A program made the translations under genes and the position numbers. Under the pieces are notes generated by a model, which worked only from the letters and a program-made list of their open reading frames with translations, was not told the DNA's origin and made no database searches. A stretch of DNA of 41,617 bases, taken from Candidatus Heimdallarchaeota archaeon. GTDB lineage: Archaea; Asgardarchaeota; Heimdallarchaeia; Heimdallarchaeales; Heimdallarchaeaceae. This document shows, piece after piece, positions 18,359 through 25,903 of this stretch. The stretch covers positions 1 to 41,617 of the forward strand of contig JAUWPI010000004.1 in NCBI GenBank assembly GCA_030611665.1, in the 5' to 3' direction. How positions within the stretch are numbered: the first letter of the stretch is position 1; each line of letters opens with the position of its first letter.

Positions 18359-20142
18359 GTTCCCCACAAAGTTCTGTTAAAAGGTATATCGTAGATACAA
18401 ACTTCTTCATTAGTGGTTTTGAGAAAAATCCCTCTGATTTTAACCTGTTTCTAAAAATAATGACAGACATGAAAATTGAGCTCTATGTAACTAACTTAAT
18501 TCTTCAAGAAATCAGGTGGTACTTAAGAAGGAGGATAAAACCTCCAGTTAAAATCGAAAAAGTATTAATCAAAGATATACGCAAATATAAAGAAAATTTA
18601 GGTAATAATTCGGTAAAATCACCTCAGATGAACGATTTATCTAACATCCTTGCAGCAAAAAAATTAATTGGAACAGTAGTAACAAGTGATTTAAAACTAG
18701 TTAAATTCTGTGAACTTGAAAACATACCAGTTCTTATTAGTTCATCTTTTGTTTTTCTTCTGAAAACTACATGCAAAGATCCTGACAACGAAAAGCTACT
18801 CAATAAGATTTATGACACTATTCTTTCAGATGAAATTCGTCACTCAGTAGAGACGAGACAAACATATGACCCAGTAACAAGAATAAAAAAAATCCAAGAG
18901 CATGCAATAAATGTTTTGCAAAATATTAGTGAAACAAAAAAAGTTCCATCGGAGAAACCCTCATCCGATTATCATCTTTTAGAAGAAGAAAACAGTCTAA
19001 TTGATCTCATGAATGAGATTGAATTTGAATTTCCAAATTATCTAGAACAATTAGAAAAAGGTAGTTTAGAAGGACTTTACTATGAATTGGAAGAAGCTTA
19101 CACAGCTTTATCTGATTTATCACTTGAGCTTAGAATTGCTCTGGTTGATAAAAAAAGTTATACTGAGGAACTAGCCATACGTTTGAAGGCTAGAATATTA
19201 TTTCTCCTTAGTATTGTAGAATTTACTTTACTTGATTTTGATAAATTGGAAAGTCATTTGAATACAATAACAGAGATTTCAACTATCTTTCCTTCACTAG
19301 TTGCTGATATCTTTATGGATTTACATTTTCTTCGAATGGTTTACTTCTTGCTTTCTAATAATCATGAAAGATTAAAAAGCTACTATTCTGAGAAATTTCT
19401 CTTATTATGCGAAAAACAAAATCGTATAGATTTATTTGGTTTAACAAGAGCAGTGATTCTAGCTTCAACTATTATGGAAAGTGGACTAATCGATAAGAAA
19501 GCTTCTATTGATGGAAAAGAAGAGATTTCTTTACTAATTCAGATAGGGTATATATTACTTCAAAGAGAGGAGTTCGAGCACGCTCTTCTAATTCTTTTGC
19601 AATCACATTATCTAGCTATCAATCTTAAAGAGGTTGTACTAGCGAAAGACACTCTAGAACTCCTTGTAATTTTGCACCATTCAATTAAGGAAACATGTAC
19701 TGAAGAGATTTATCAAGGTATTGAAGATTTGAAGGAGATGGGAATTTATGATTTACCAGTTATTACACCCTCAAATATGAACGAATTGAGAAGATTAACA
19801 ACTCAAGAGTTTGTATCCGTAGATCAACTTTCAGTTATTTTACAGGATTGGTTTTACATTTACAGTAGTGGGACAATTGTTAAACAAAGTCAAGTTCAAA
19901 CATATTTACTTCTGAAAAACCCATATTTTTCACCCAGAATTGCTATACTTTTAGGAAATCCTCTATCGAGTTACGATGTGTTTCCAGGAAGACAAATAAA
20001 GATATTTGAGGGTAAAATAAAATCAATTATCCCAAAAGAATCTACGATAAATGGCTATGCAATTGATTTATTATTAGAAGTAGAAGAAAAAGATGTAAAA
20101 TTCATCTTTAGAGGATCATTTGGAATGAAAATTATTCTTTAA
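18355..20142 (+). CDS. PIN-domain nuclease fused to a large helical region
   Basis: Residues about 8-140 form a PIN domain with the acidic set in place: Asp14 in IVDTNFF, Glu52 in LILQEIRW, Asp in PQMNDLSNILAAKK and Asp in VVTSDLKLV. A charged linker follows, then about 270 residues of alternating helices that look like TPR- or HEAT-type repeats (about 215-480). A C-terminal section of about 110 residues is beta-rich. PIN enzymes cleave single-stranded RNA. The start is GTG 18355, overlapping the previous stop (GTGA). No antitoxin gene is adjacent, so a VapBC toxin role is unlikely; an RNA-processing or decay role is more plausible. The reason for coupling to membrane genes is not clear. Confidence 0.7.
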   Translation: MSSPQSSVKRYIVDTNFFISGFEKNPSDFNLFLKIMTDMKIELYVTNLILQEIRWYLRRRIKPPVKIEKVLIKDIRKYKENLGNNSVKSPQMNDLSNILAAKKLIGTVVTSDLKLVKFCELENIPVLISSSFVFLLKTTCKDPDNEKLLNKIYDTILSDEIRHSVETRQTYDPVTRIKKIQEHAINVLQNISETKKVPSEKPSSDYHLLEEENSLIDLMNEIEFEFPNYLEQLEKGSLEGLYYELEEAYTALSDLSLELRIALVDKKSYTEELAIRLKARILFLLSIVEFTLLDFDKLESHLNTITEISTIFPSLVADIFMDLHFLRMVYFLLSNNHERLKSYYSEKFLLLCEKQNRIDLFGLTRAVILASTIMESGLIDKKASIDGKEEISLLIQIGYILLQREEFEHALLILLQSHYLAINLKEVVLAKDTLELLVILHHSIKETCTEEIYQGIEDLKEMGIYDLPVITPSNMNELRRLTTQEFVSVDQLSVILQDWFYIYSSGTIVKQSQVQTYLLLKNPYFSPRIAILLGNPLSSYDVFPGRQIKIFEGKIKSIIPKESTINGYAIDLLLEVEEKDVKFIFRGSFGMKIIL

Positions 20143-21082
20143 TTGCAGATTTCCATTTTTGAATAATTTCCACCAGTTCTTGTGTTTCTATTGGATATTT
20201 TTTAATTTTATCGACATGTTGACTCATTTCATGAGTTACGAGTGTCGAGAGAGCACCCATTTCCATTAATGCGTCCCTTGCTTTAGCAAATGCGTCAAGT
20301 AATTCTTCCCTACTTCCCCCTACATAAACAACAGAAAGAAGATTCTCATAGATTTGTTCGGGAGCAAGACTTCCCCAATTTTGAGTAATATCTGTCATTT
20401 CTGCAAAATCAGAGGAGATGATTACATACCCTTGACCAACTTTCTTTATATTTTCTTGCTGAACTAATCTAAACAAAGATCTATTTATTGTAGGGACTTC
20501 TGGATTTAATTGTTGCATTATATGTTCTTCACTCAATGGCATTTTAGATTTGAGAAGCACGCCCAATATTTGTTGTTCAATGGTTCCTTGGGAACTACTA
20601 TGTTTGACTAAGTCTTGAAGCGAACGAACAAAAACATCATTTGTAGGTTTCCTATAGTATGCCATGATCTTTTCCACAAACTCATTCACTTTGTTTCCTA
20701 CAACTGAGGTTGAGACTTCCTGAGCTGGAAAAGATGATTCTTGAGGTATAGGAGCTTCCTTCAATTTCTTTATCTCAAGCTCTTTTTGTTGAAGTAATTT
20801 AGTGAGTTCGTGTTCACGATCTTTTCTAGATTTTTTATCTTCTTCATGGTAATAACGCTGCTCTTCTAAACGCTTAGAATATTCTTCGAGTTCAGAATCT
20901 TTCTGATTAATAATCTCCTTAATCTCAAGAATTTGAGCTTCGAGTTCTTCTATTTTAGCACTTTGATTAGCGATATTTTGTTGCAACTGTGTTATGAACT
21001 GTTGTTGTGCCTGATCACGTAATTTTGCTTTTCTTGGATCATCAGTTGAGTTTTCATCATCAAATGGGTTATGAACCATCAT
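20132..21082 (-). CDS. Coiled-coil protein with C-terminal winged-helix-like region, unknown
   Basis: Starts at ATG 21082 or 21079 with GGTG upstream; the track start at 21106 adds eight residues with no support. Residues about 15-105 are a Gln/Glu/Lys-rich coiled coil. After a short linker, residues about 120-210 contain a winged-helix-like unit (GTIEQQILGVLLKSKMPLSE, NRSLFRLVQQENIKKVGQGY). The C-terminal about 100 residues are helical. The overall plan matches the 546-aa protein at 9.5-11.2 kb and the two may belong to one expanded group. Its stop codon lies inside the end of the convergent PIN gene (11-base overlap of the two tails). Confidence 0.6.
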   Translation of the reverse strand: MMVHNPFDDENSTDDPRKAKLRDQAQQQFITQLQQNIANQSAKIEELEAQILEIKEIINQKDSELEEYSKRLEEQRYYHEEDKKSRKDREHELTKLLQQKELEIKKLKEAPIPQESSFPAQEVSTSVVGNKVNEFVEKIMAYYRKPTNDVFVRSLQDLVKHSSSQGTIEQQILGVLLKSKMPLSEEHIMQQLNPEVPTINRSLFRLVQQENIKKVGQGYVIISSDFAEMTDITQNWGSLAPEQIYENLLSVVYVGGSREELLDAFAKARDALMEMGALSTLVTHEMSQHVDKIKKYPIETQELVEIIQKWKSAIKE

Positions 21083-21176
21083 TATACACCTTATACAAAT
21101 AATCATAAAGTAACAAATAAAGGTATTTATTCATAAATGAAATTTTGAAAATAATTATTCAAGAGATAGAAAATCT

Positions 21177-21791
21177 TTAGTCTTTTAATCCAAGAATTTC
21201 TTTCAAAATAATCTCAAAAGCTTCAGTATTCTTCTGAATAGTAACATAAGGCCAGAGTTCATTTTCGGTACTCATCATATAATCAGCCAAAGCCATTACA
21301 TCTCCTACACCATACCCCAGCTCTTTCTTGTTTCTTGCAAGGAAATTGTCAAAGTTTCTCAGAAGAACATCTTCCTTTGCTTTTGCTCCTGTTGTTTCTG
21401 CAATCCTATCAGCGTTATTTAGACGGTTATACCTTGTTTTCATAGATGTGTGAAAAGATATTACGAAAACGTTATCATCTCCATAATGTTTCTTAAGGAC
21501 TTCAATTTCAGAAACTGCACGTATGCCAGATAAAAATACACCAGGTATGTCATCAGTTAAAGCATCAACTTTCTCAATTAATTTTTCAGTGAAGTAACTA
21601 TTAGAAATTTTTTTACATTCATCTGTTACTTTCTTTATATTTTCAGGTGAAAATTCTAAACCTCTTCCTGTAACCTCTTCCAATACTTCTGCTCCTGTTT
21701 CGTACAAAGGCATTTTGTATTTAGGTCCTAGTTTTTTTGCATATGTTGTTTTTCCGCTTAAGGGGAGACCTGATAGCACAATTATCTTCAT
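21177..21791 (-). CDS. UPF0200-type P-loop nucleotide kinase (adenylate/dephospho-CoA kinase-like)
   Basis: A small archaeal kinase of the UPF0200 family. It has Walker A GLPLSGKTT near the N-terminus, YETGAEVLEEV (the lid/substrate region typical of the family), GVFLSGIRAVSEIEVLKK and a lid with RLNNADRI. Length of about 204 residues is normal for the family. The substrate of UPF0200 proteins is not firmly established to my knowledge; dephospho-CoA-kinase-like and nucleotide kinase roles are inferred from fold. ATG 21791 was chosen over GTG 21800 because MKIIVLSG matches the family start and GTGGT precedes it. A strongly paired intergenic element lies just upstream and may affect expression. 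Confidence 0.75.
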   Translation of the reverse strand: MKIIVLSGLPLSGKTTYAKKLGPKYKMPLYETGAEVLEEVTGRGLEFSPENIKKVTDECKKISNSYFTEKLIEKVDALTDDIPGVFLSGIRAVSEIEVLKKHYGDDNVFVISFHTSMKTRYNRLNNADRIAETTGAKAKEDVLLRNFDNFLARNKKELGYGVGDVMALADYMMSTENELWPYVTIQKNTEAFEIILKEILGLKD

Positions 21792-21807
21792 TTTTACCAC
21801 TTATTAT

Positions 21808-21885
21808 TTTTGGCCAGAGAGCACACTCTCTTCACCGCTAGCCATAGCATTGCTCTGAGAGGTCTATGATAAGCTCTGGCCAAAA
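21808..21885 (-). ncRNA. Candidate structured RNA or leader element
   Basis: Perfect 12-base inverted arms TTTTGGCCAGAG and CTCTGGCCAAAA enclose nested pairings: CTCTC with GAGAG, then GCTA/TAGC closing a GCCA loop. The interior is GC-richer than the surroundings and does not code. On the minus strand a TTTTTATAT box lies about 24 bases before the GGCC arm, the right distance for an archaeal promoter whose transcript would start at the stem. It is not a tRNA (no T-arm TTC) and has no full box C/D pair. It could be a free RNA, the 5' leader of the kinase gene, or a terminator for the PAS gene. Confidence 0.4.
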
Positions 21886-21928
21886 GGATATTTATTTAAT
21901 GATATAAAAATCTTATTTAAGTAGAAAA

Positions 21929-22249
21929 TTAGAGGAGTCGTTTTTCTCCTTCAAGTTCACGAATTTTAGTTATTTCCTGAGTAACTTCCAGAACTCCTTG
22001 ATATTCCCCTTTGGAATCCCTCATCGGGAAATAGCGGATGTATATCTTTCTTCCTTCCATTTCTAACCAGAATTCAGCTTTATCTAAAGTGTTATTTTTG
22101 AAGCTTTCAATAATTTCAAGAAATGTCTTGAACTCTTTCCTAACTTCGTCTGGATTCACACCATCTTGTAGTTTCTTTATTAATTTCTTAATTGTCTCTT
22201 TATTTTCTTCTGTAGATTTTCCTACTTTCTCGTTCAAATTCATCACCAT
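21929..22249 (-). CDS. Minimal DUF438-like PAS protein
   Basis: The first about 50 residues (KKLIKKLQDGVNPDEVRKEFKTF) look like the N-terminal helical part of DUF438 proteins. The rest (AEFWLEMEGRKIYIRYFPMRD, YQGVLEVTQEITKIRELEGEKRLL) is the characteristic PAS domain at the C-terminus of the same family. The hemerythrin-like middle domain of the full proteins is absent, leaving a 106-aa version. The PAS domain might bind a small ligand or haem, or act in dimerisation. ATG 22249 and ATG 22243 are both possible; the Shine-Dalgarno-like GGTG lies between them. It is the first gene before the structured element and kinase on the minus strand. Confidence 0.7.
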   Translation of the reverse strand: MVMNLNEKVGKSTEENKETIKKLIKKLQDGVNPDEVRKEFKTFLEIIESFKNNTLDKAEFWLEMEGRKIYIRYFPMRDSKGEYQGVLEVTQEITKIRELEGEKRLL

Positions 22250-22279
22250 TTAATTGCGATTCTCAATACTAAAATCAAG

Positions 22280-22345
22280 GGTATTGGATACCTACACCCA
22301 CTAATTGCCTCCATTTATCTTGTATACGTAAAGGTGTAGTTTTTT
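22280..22345 (+). other. Tandem hairpins followed by a T run
   Basis: GGTAT-TGG-ATACC (22280-22292) is followed directly by CTACACC (22292-22298) pairing with GGTGTAG (22333-22339), then six T residues. On the plus strand this resembles a short RNA ending in a stem and U tract, or a terminator. No plus-strand gene precedes it. Confidence 0.3.
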
Positions 22346-22410
22346 CCATGTTAAACATTATTGATTATGTGTTAAAATAGTCTTCATTAAAAAGTGGTCG
22401 AATGGAAGAT

Positions 22411-22450
22411 TTTAAATGTCAGTAAGCTTGTGAAAAAATCGACATTTAAA
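22411..22450. promoter_or_regulatory. Perfect 10-bp inverted repeat in the grpE promoter
   Basis: TTTAAATGTC (22411-22420) and GACATTTAAA (22441-22450) are exact reverse complements separated by 20 bases. The first arm overlaps a TTTTAAAT TATA-like box and the second ends at the Shine-Dalgarno GGTGAGG of grpE. With a start site near 22440 this would be a repressor operator spanning the core promoter. If transcription starts earlier, the second arm could pair and hide the ribosome-binding site. Confidence 0.5.
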
Positions 22451-22465
22451 GGTGAGGGCTCTCTC

Positions 22466-23152
22466 ATGAGCGAAAACGAAAAAAATAATGCTAAGTCTAC
22501 AGATGATTTAATTGAAGTCGATGTAGAGGATATTGAAGATATCACAGAAGATGAAACTAAGGAACCTGAAAAGATTGATCCTGAAGAATTAGAAATGGAC
22601 AATATTAGAGAAGAATTTCGTGAGTTAATTGCGAAGAAAAAGTATGATAAAGCTGTCAAAAAATATATGAATCTTTTCAAAGAGCTTAAACAATCAAACA
22701 AGGAAAAAAACGATTACTTGAATACTGCACAAATGATTCAAGCTAATTTTGAGAATTACAAAAAAAGATCTCATAAAGATCAAGAATGGTCAAGTTTTCA
22801 AAGTAAAATGAAAATTGTTGAAAGGTTCTTATCATTCTATGATGACTTAGATAGATCAGTTACAGCATTCAATGATGATCCTGATGTCGAAAGCTTGAAA
22901 GAGGCTCTTAATCTAGTATTTAGTAATTTAAAATCAACATTTGAATCACTAAATGTTAAGACTATTGATCCTGAAAAGGAAATTTTCAACCCACAATATC
23001 ACGAAGCAATTCATGTTGTTGAGAATGAAGAAGTTGAGTCTAATACAATAGTAGATGTTGTCTCAATAGGGTTCATTCTTGATGATGTTGTTATTAAACC
23101 TGCTAAAGTCGTAATTACTAAAAAATCCATTAACAATTCTGAAGGTAAATAG
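22466..23152 (+). CDS. grpE: GrpE, nucleotide exchange factor for DnaK
   Basis: Co-chaperone that releases ADP from Hsp70. The acidic N-terminal tail and helical stalk are followed by the family motif ANFENYKKRSHKDQE and by the C-terminal beta domain with FNPQYHEAIHVVENEE and ILDDVVIKPAKVVITK. ATG 22466 was chosen over the track start 22394 because GGTGAGG stands 8 bases upstream. Neither dnaK nor dnaJ is in the window, so the gene is separated from its usual partners or they lie beyond the window. A perfect 10-bp dyad in its promoter suggests dedicated, perhaps stress-linked, control. In archaea this system is usually considered to have been acquired from bacteria. Confidence 0.9.
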   Translation: MSENEKNNAKSTDDLIEVDVEDIEDITEDETKEPEKIDPEELEMDNIREEFRELIAKKKYDKAVKKYMNLFKELKQSNKEKNDYLNTAQMIQANFENYKKRSHKDQEWSSFQSKMKIVERFLSFYDDLDRSVTAFNDDPDVESLKEALNLVFSNLKSTFESLNVKTIDPEKEIFNPQYHEAIHVVENEEVESNTIVDVVSIGFILDDVVIKPAKVVITKKSINNSEGK

Positions 23153-23196
23153 AAATATCCTATTTCCACTTTCATATTGTTTGGCAAAATTTTAAT

Positions 23197-23259
23197 TAGA
23201 TGTAAGATTTACTTTGTCTAATAATAGAAACCATTCTAATATTATCACTATTACATCTA
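23197..23259. repeat. 9-bp inverted repeat upstream of the HMG-CoA synthase operon
   Basis: TAGATGTAA (23197-23205) and TTACATCTA (23251-23259) are perfect reverse complements 45 bases apart in the 132-base gap between grpE and the mevalonate genes. Sites this far apart could bind one regulator at two half-sites, but chance is possible in AT-rich sequence. Confidence 0.25.
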
Positions 23260-23284
23260 TCACTCAAGAAACAAAGGTAAAATC

Positions 23285-24325
23285 ATGAATAAAGTTGGTA
23301 TTGTTTCATTTGGCTCTTATATTCCACGTTATAGAATAAAAATAGAGGAGATTGCAAAAGTATGGGATGAAGATCCCATCGAAATAAAAGCTCAATCACA
23401 GATAAATAGCAAATCTGTTCCAGGACCAGATGAAGATGTAGCTACAATGGCTGTAGAATCTGCTAGAAATGCAATTAGCAGATGGAAAGGTAAAGAAAAA
23501 GATTTAGGGGCAATTTATGTAGGAAGCGAATCTCATCCCTATGTAGTTAAACCTACAGCAACCATTGTTGCAGCAGCTTTAGATGTAGAAAAATCTCTAA
23601 CAGCTGCTGATTTAGAGTTCGCATGCAAAGCTGGAACTGCAGGAATGCAGATGTGCTTTGGTTTAGTGAAATCAAAAATGATTTCGCTAGGGCTGGCAAT
23701 AGGAGCTGATAGTAGTCAAGGAAGACCAAGGGATCCATTGGAATATACGGTAGGAGCAGGAAGTGCAGCTTTTCTTATAGGTTCAGAGAACATTATAGCG
23801 GAACTGGAAGGAACCTATTCAGTAACTACTGATATGCCCGATTTTTGGAGAAGAGAAGGAGCAGTTTATCCTTCACATGGAGTTAGATTTACAGGACAAC
23901 CTGCTTATTTCAAACATACAATTGATTCTTCAAAAGGCTTAATGGAAGAATTAGGGACAAAAACCTCTGATTACCAACATGTTATTTTCCATCAACCTAA
24001 CGCTAAATTTCCTCAAGCTGTTGCTAGAATGTTAGGCTTTTCGAAAGAACAAGTTGAATTGGGTTTAATTTGCAAACAGATGGGGAATGCTTATTCAGCC
24101 TCTTCAATCTTAGGATTTGCTAATGTTCTTAACCACGCTAATCCTGGAGATCAAATACTTCTAACATCTTATGGAAGTGGAGCAGGAAGCGATTCATTTT
24201 CTTTTACAATTACAGAAGCAATAGACAATATTCGTCCATATAAATATGACACCCAATATTATCTAAACCAGTGTGAGTATATAGAATATGGAAAATATGT
24301 AAGGTTTAAGGGGATTCTGAGGTGA
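23285..24325 (+). CDS. Hydroxymethylglutaryl-CoA synthase (archaeal type)
   Basis: Condenses acetyl-CoA with acetoacetyl-CoA to HMG-CoA, the committed entry to the mevalonate pathway for archaeal isoprenoid lipids. The N-terminus GIVSFGSYIPRYRI is typical. The catalytic Cys is Cys114 in FACKAGTAG, the Glu lies in VGSESHPY and the His in FHQPNAKFP; all are intact. Length of 346 residues is normal for the archaeal family. The start ATG has AGGT upstream. The thiolase starts 4 bases after its stop, and a DUF35 protein follows. This is the conserved archaeal operon whose products form a substrate-channelling complex in methanogens. Confidence 0.95.
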   Translation: MNKVGIVSFGSYIPRYRIKIEEIAKVWDEDPIEIKAQSQINSKSVPGPDEDVATMAVESARNAISRWKGKEKDLGAIYVGSESHPYVVKPTATIVAAALDVEKSLTAADLEFACKAGTAGMQMCFGLVKSKMISLGLAIGADSSQGRPRDPLEYTVGAGSAAFLIGSENIIAELEGTYSVTTDMPDFWRREGAVYPSHGVRFTGQPAYFKHTIDSSKGLMEELGTKTSDYQHVIFHQPNAKFPQAVARMLGFSKEQVELGLICKQMGNAYSASSILGFANVLNHANPGDQILLTSYGSGAGSDSFSFTITEAIDNIRPYKYDTQYYLNQCEYIEYGKYVRFKGILR

Positions 24326-24329
24326 TCAA

Positions 24330-25511
24330 ATGGTAAAACGTAATGTGTTTATAATTGGTACAGGAATAACAGGTTTCGGAGAAAATTATGAGATTAGTGC
24401 AGGTAAACTTGCTTCAAAAGCACTAACACGTGCAATTGAGAACACTAAAATCACGAAAGAATCAGTACAAAGTACATTTATTGGATCATTGGTTTCTGGC
24501 TCAAATTCACAACCATCCATCGGAGCCAATTGTTTGAGAGAAAGTCACATAAAAACCCCTCATGTTCGAATTGAAGCAGGAAACGCTAGTGGAGCGGCAG
24601 CATTTCATCAAGCATATCTTGGAATATTGAGCGGAGTCTTTGATTGTATTGCAGTTGTAGGTGTTGAAAAACTGAGTGATTTTGTTAATGCGGGGATAGT
24701 AGAAAGAATCCTAAGTTCAACCATTGATTATCAATGGGAATTTGAGATGGGTGCAACATTAACAAGCCTTTATGCAATATTAACCAAAGCTCATATGAAG
24801 GAATTTCAAACTACTAAAGAACAACTCGCAGCAGTTCCAGTAAAAAATCACAAGAATGGAGTTAACAACCCCAATGCTCAATTCAGAAAGGAGATATCAA
24901 TTGAGAGATTTCTTAATGCAAAAAGAATAGCTGAGCCCATAGGAAAATTTGATCCAGCCACTTATTGTGACGGCAGTGCTTCTGTTATTTTAGCTTCAGA
25001 AAAGTTCATACTTCAAAATAAAGATATCAGCAGCAAGGTTCCAATTTTAGGATCTAGCTACGCTTCAGACAGTTTAGCGCTACATCATCGTAAATTGTTA
25101 ACTGAACTAAACGCTTCAAAAACAGCTGCGGCTACAGCTTACAAAATGGCAGATATTAAGCCAGTAGATATCAATGTTGCTGAAGTTCATGACTCATACC
25201 CTATCGGTGAAATCCTAGCTATTGAAGATCTTGGTTTCTTTAAGAAAGGTGAGGGAGGAAAAGCTGTCGAAGAAGGTTTAACTGAGCAAAATGGAAAAGT
25301 GAGTATAAATACAAGTGGTGGATTAAAAGCGAGAGGAGACCCATTTGGTGCTACTGGTATCGCTCAGATTATTGAGATAGTAGAACAAATGCGTAGAGAA
25401 GCTGGTAAACGTCAAGTTGATTCTGTAAACTATGGATTAACACAAAATGTAATGGGTACAGGAGCCCTAACTTATGTAAATATTCTGGGAGAAGAAGAGG
25501 TGAAAAAATAG
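24330..25511 (+). CDS. Archaeal thiolase homologue with altered catalytic residues
   Basis: By position and overall sequence this is the acetoacetyl-CoA thiolase of the HMG-CoA synthase operon; 393 residues is full length and no frameshift is visible. The active-site motifs are changed. The nucleophile motif, usually ACASG, reads GNASG (Asn85); GHPxGATG reads GDPFGATG (Asp337); and the HN motif near the C-terminus reads GLTQNVMG (Gln372). Only the His in AEVHDSY (His287) remains. By thiolase chemistry this protein should not form the acyl-enzyme. It may serve as a structural or CoA-binding part of the complex with HMG-CoA synthase and DUF35, or use different chemistry. GGTGAT precedes the ATG and the gene ends one base into the DUF35 start. 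Confidence 0.85.
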   Translation: MVKRNVFIIGTGITGFGENYEISAGKLASKALTRAIENTKITKESVQSTFIGSLVSGSNSQPSIGANCLRESHIKTPHVRIEAGNASGAAAFHQAYLGILSGVFDCIAVVGVEKLSDFVNAGIVERILSSTIDYQWEFEMGATLTSLYAILTKAHMKEFQTTKEQLAAVPVKNHKNGVNNPNAQFRKEISIERFLNAKRIAEPIGKFDPATYCDGSASVILASEKFILQNKDISSKVPILGSSYASDSLALHHRKLLTELNASKTAAATAYKMADIKPVDINVAEVHDSYPIGEILAIEDLGFFKKGEGGKAVEEGLTEQNGKVSINTSGGLKARGDPFGATGIAQIIEIVEQMRREAGKRQVDSVNYGLTQNVMGTGALTYVNILGEEEVKK

Positions 25512-25900
25512 TGGAACCACCCAAAATTTGGAGAGAAAAACGAGGCAAATACTTAGCAATGGGAGTTGAATGCTCAGACTGTATGATCAAACAGTTTCCT
25601 TTTACAGAGAAATGTTCAGCGTGTGGCAGCGAAAATGTGAAAGAGTACAAACTTGCTACAACAGGAAAAGTTCTACATTTCTCAACTGTTACTCAAACTA
25701 CAGATGAAATGATGGGCAGCACCCCTTACTTAATTGCTATAATAGAGCTGGATGATGGTATTAAAGTTACAGGACAAATTGTTGACTGCAATCTTAACGA
25801 AGCAAAGGAAGGCATGGATGTAAGGATGGTTTTCCGAGTTCTAGCTAGAAATGGTTCGGAAGGTTTAATCCGTTATGGATACAAGTTTGCACCAATTTAG
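25511..25900 (+). CDS. DUF35 zinc-ribbon/OB-fold scaffold protein
   Basis: A small acyl-CoA-associated protein. An N-terminal rubredoxin-like zinc ribbon (CSDC ... CSAC, near residues 21-38) is followed by an OB fold (GKVLHFSTVTQ, PYLIAIIELDDGIKVTGQI, VRMVFRVLAR). In methanogens this protein bridges thiolase and HMG-CoA synthase and holds the pantetheine of the shared intermediate. The start is GTG overlapping the thiolase stop by one base (TAGTG), so all three products are coupled. All four zinc cysteines are present, so the scaffold is intact even though the thiolase active site is not. Confidence 0.9.
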   Translation: MEPPKIWREKRGKYLAMGVECSDCMIKQFPFTEKCSACGSENVKEYKLATTGKVLHFSTVTQTTDEMMGSTPYLIAIIELDDGIKVTGQIVDCNLNEAKEGMDVRMVFRVLARNGSEGLIRYGYKFAPI

Positions 25901-25903
25901 ATT

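Noticed and set aside
18355-20142. VapBC toxin-antitoxin system
   Set aside because: There is a PIN domain but no small antitoxin gene on either side, and the protein is far larger than VapC.
21808-21885. tRNA or box C/D RNA at the nested-stem element
   Set aside because: A 7-8 bp acceptor-like stem is present, but there is no T-arm, no anticodon arm and no ordered C/D boxes on either strand.
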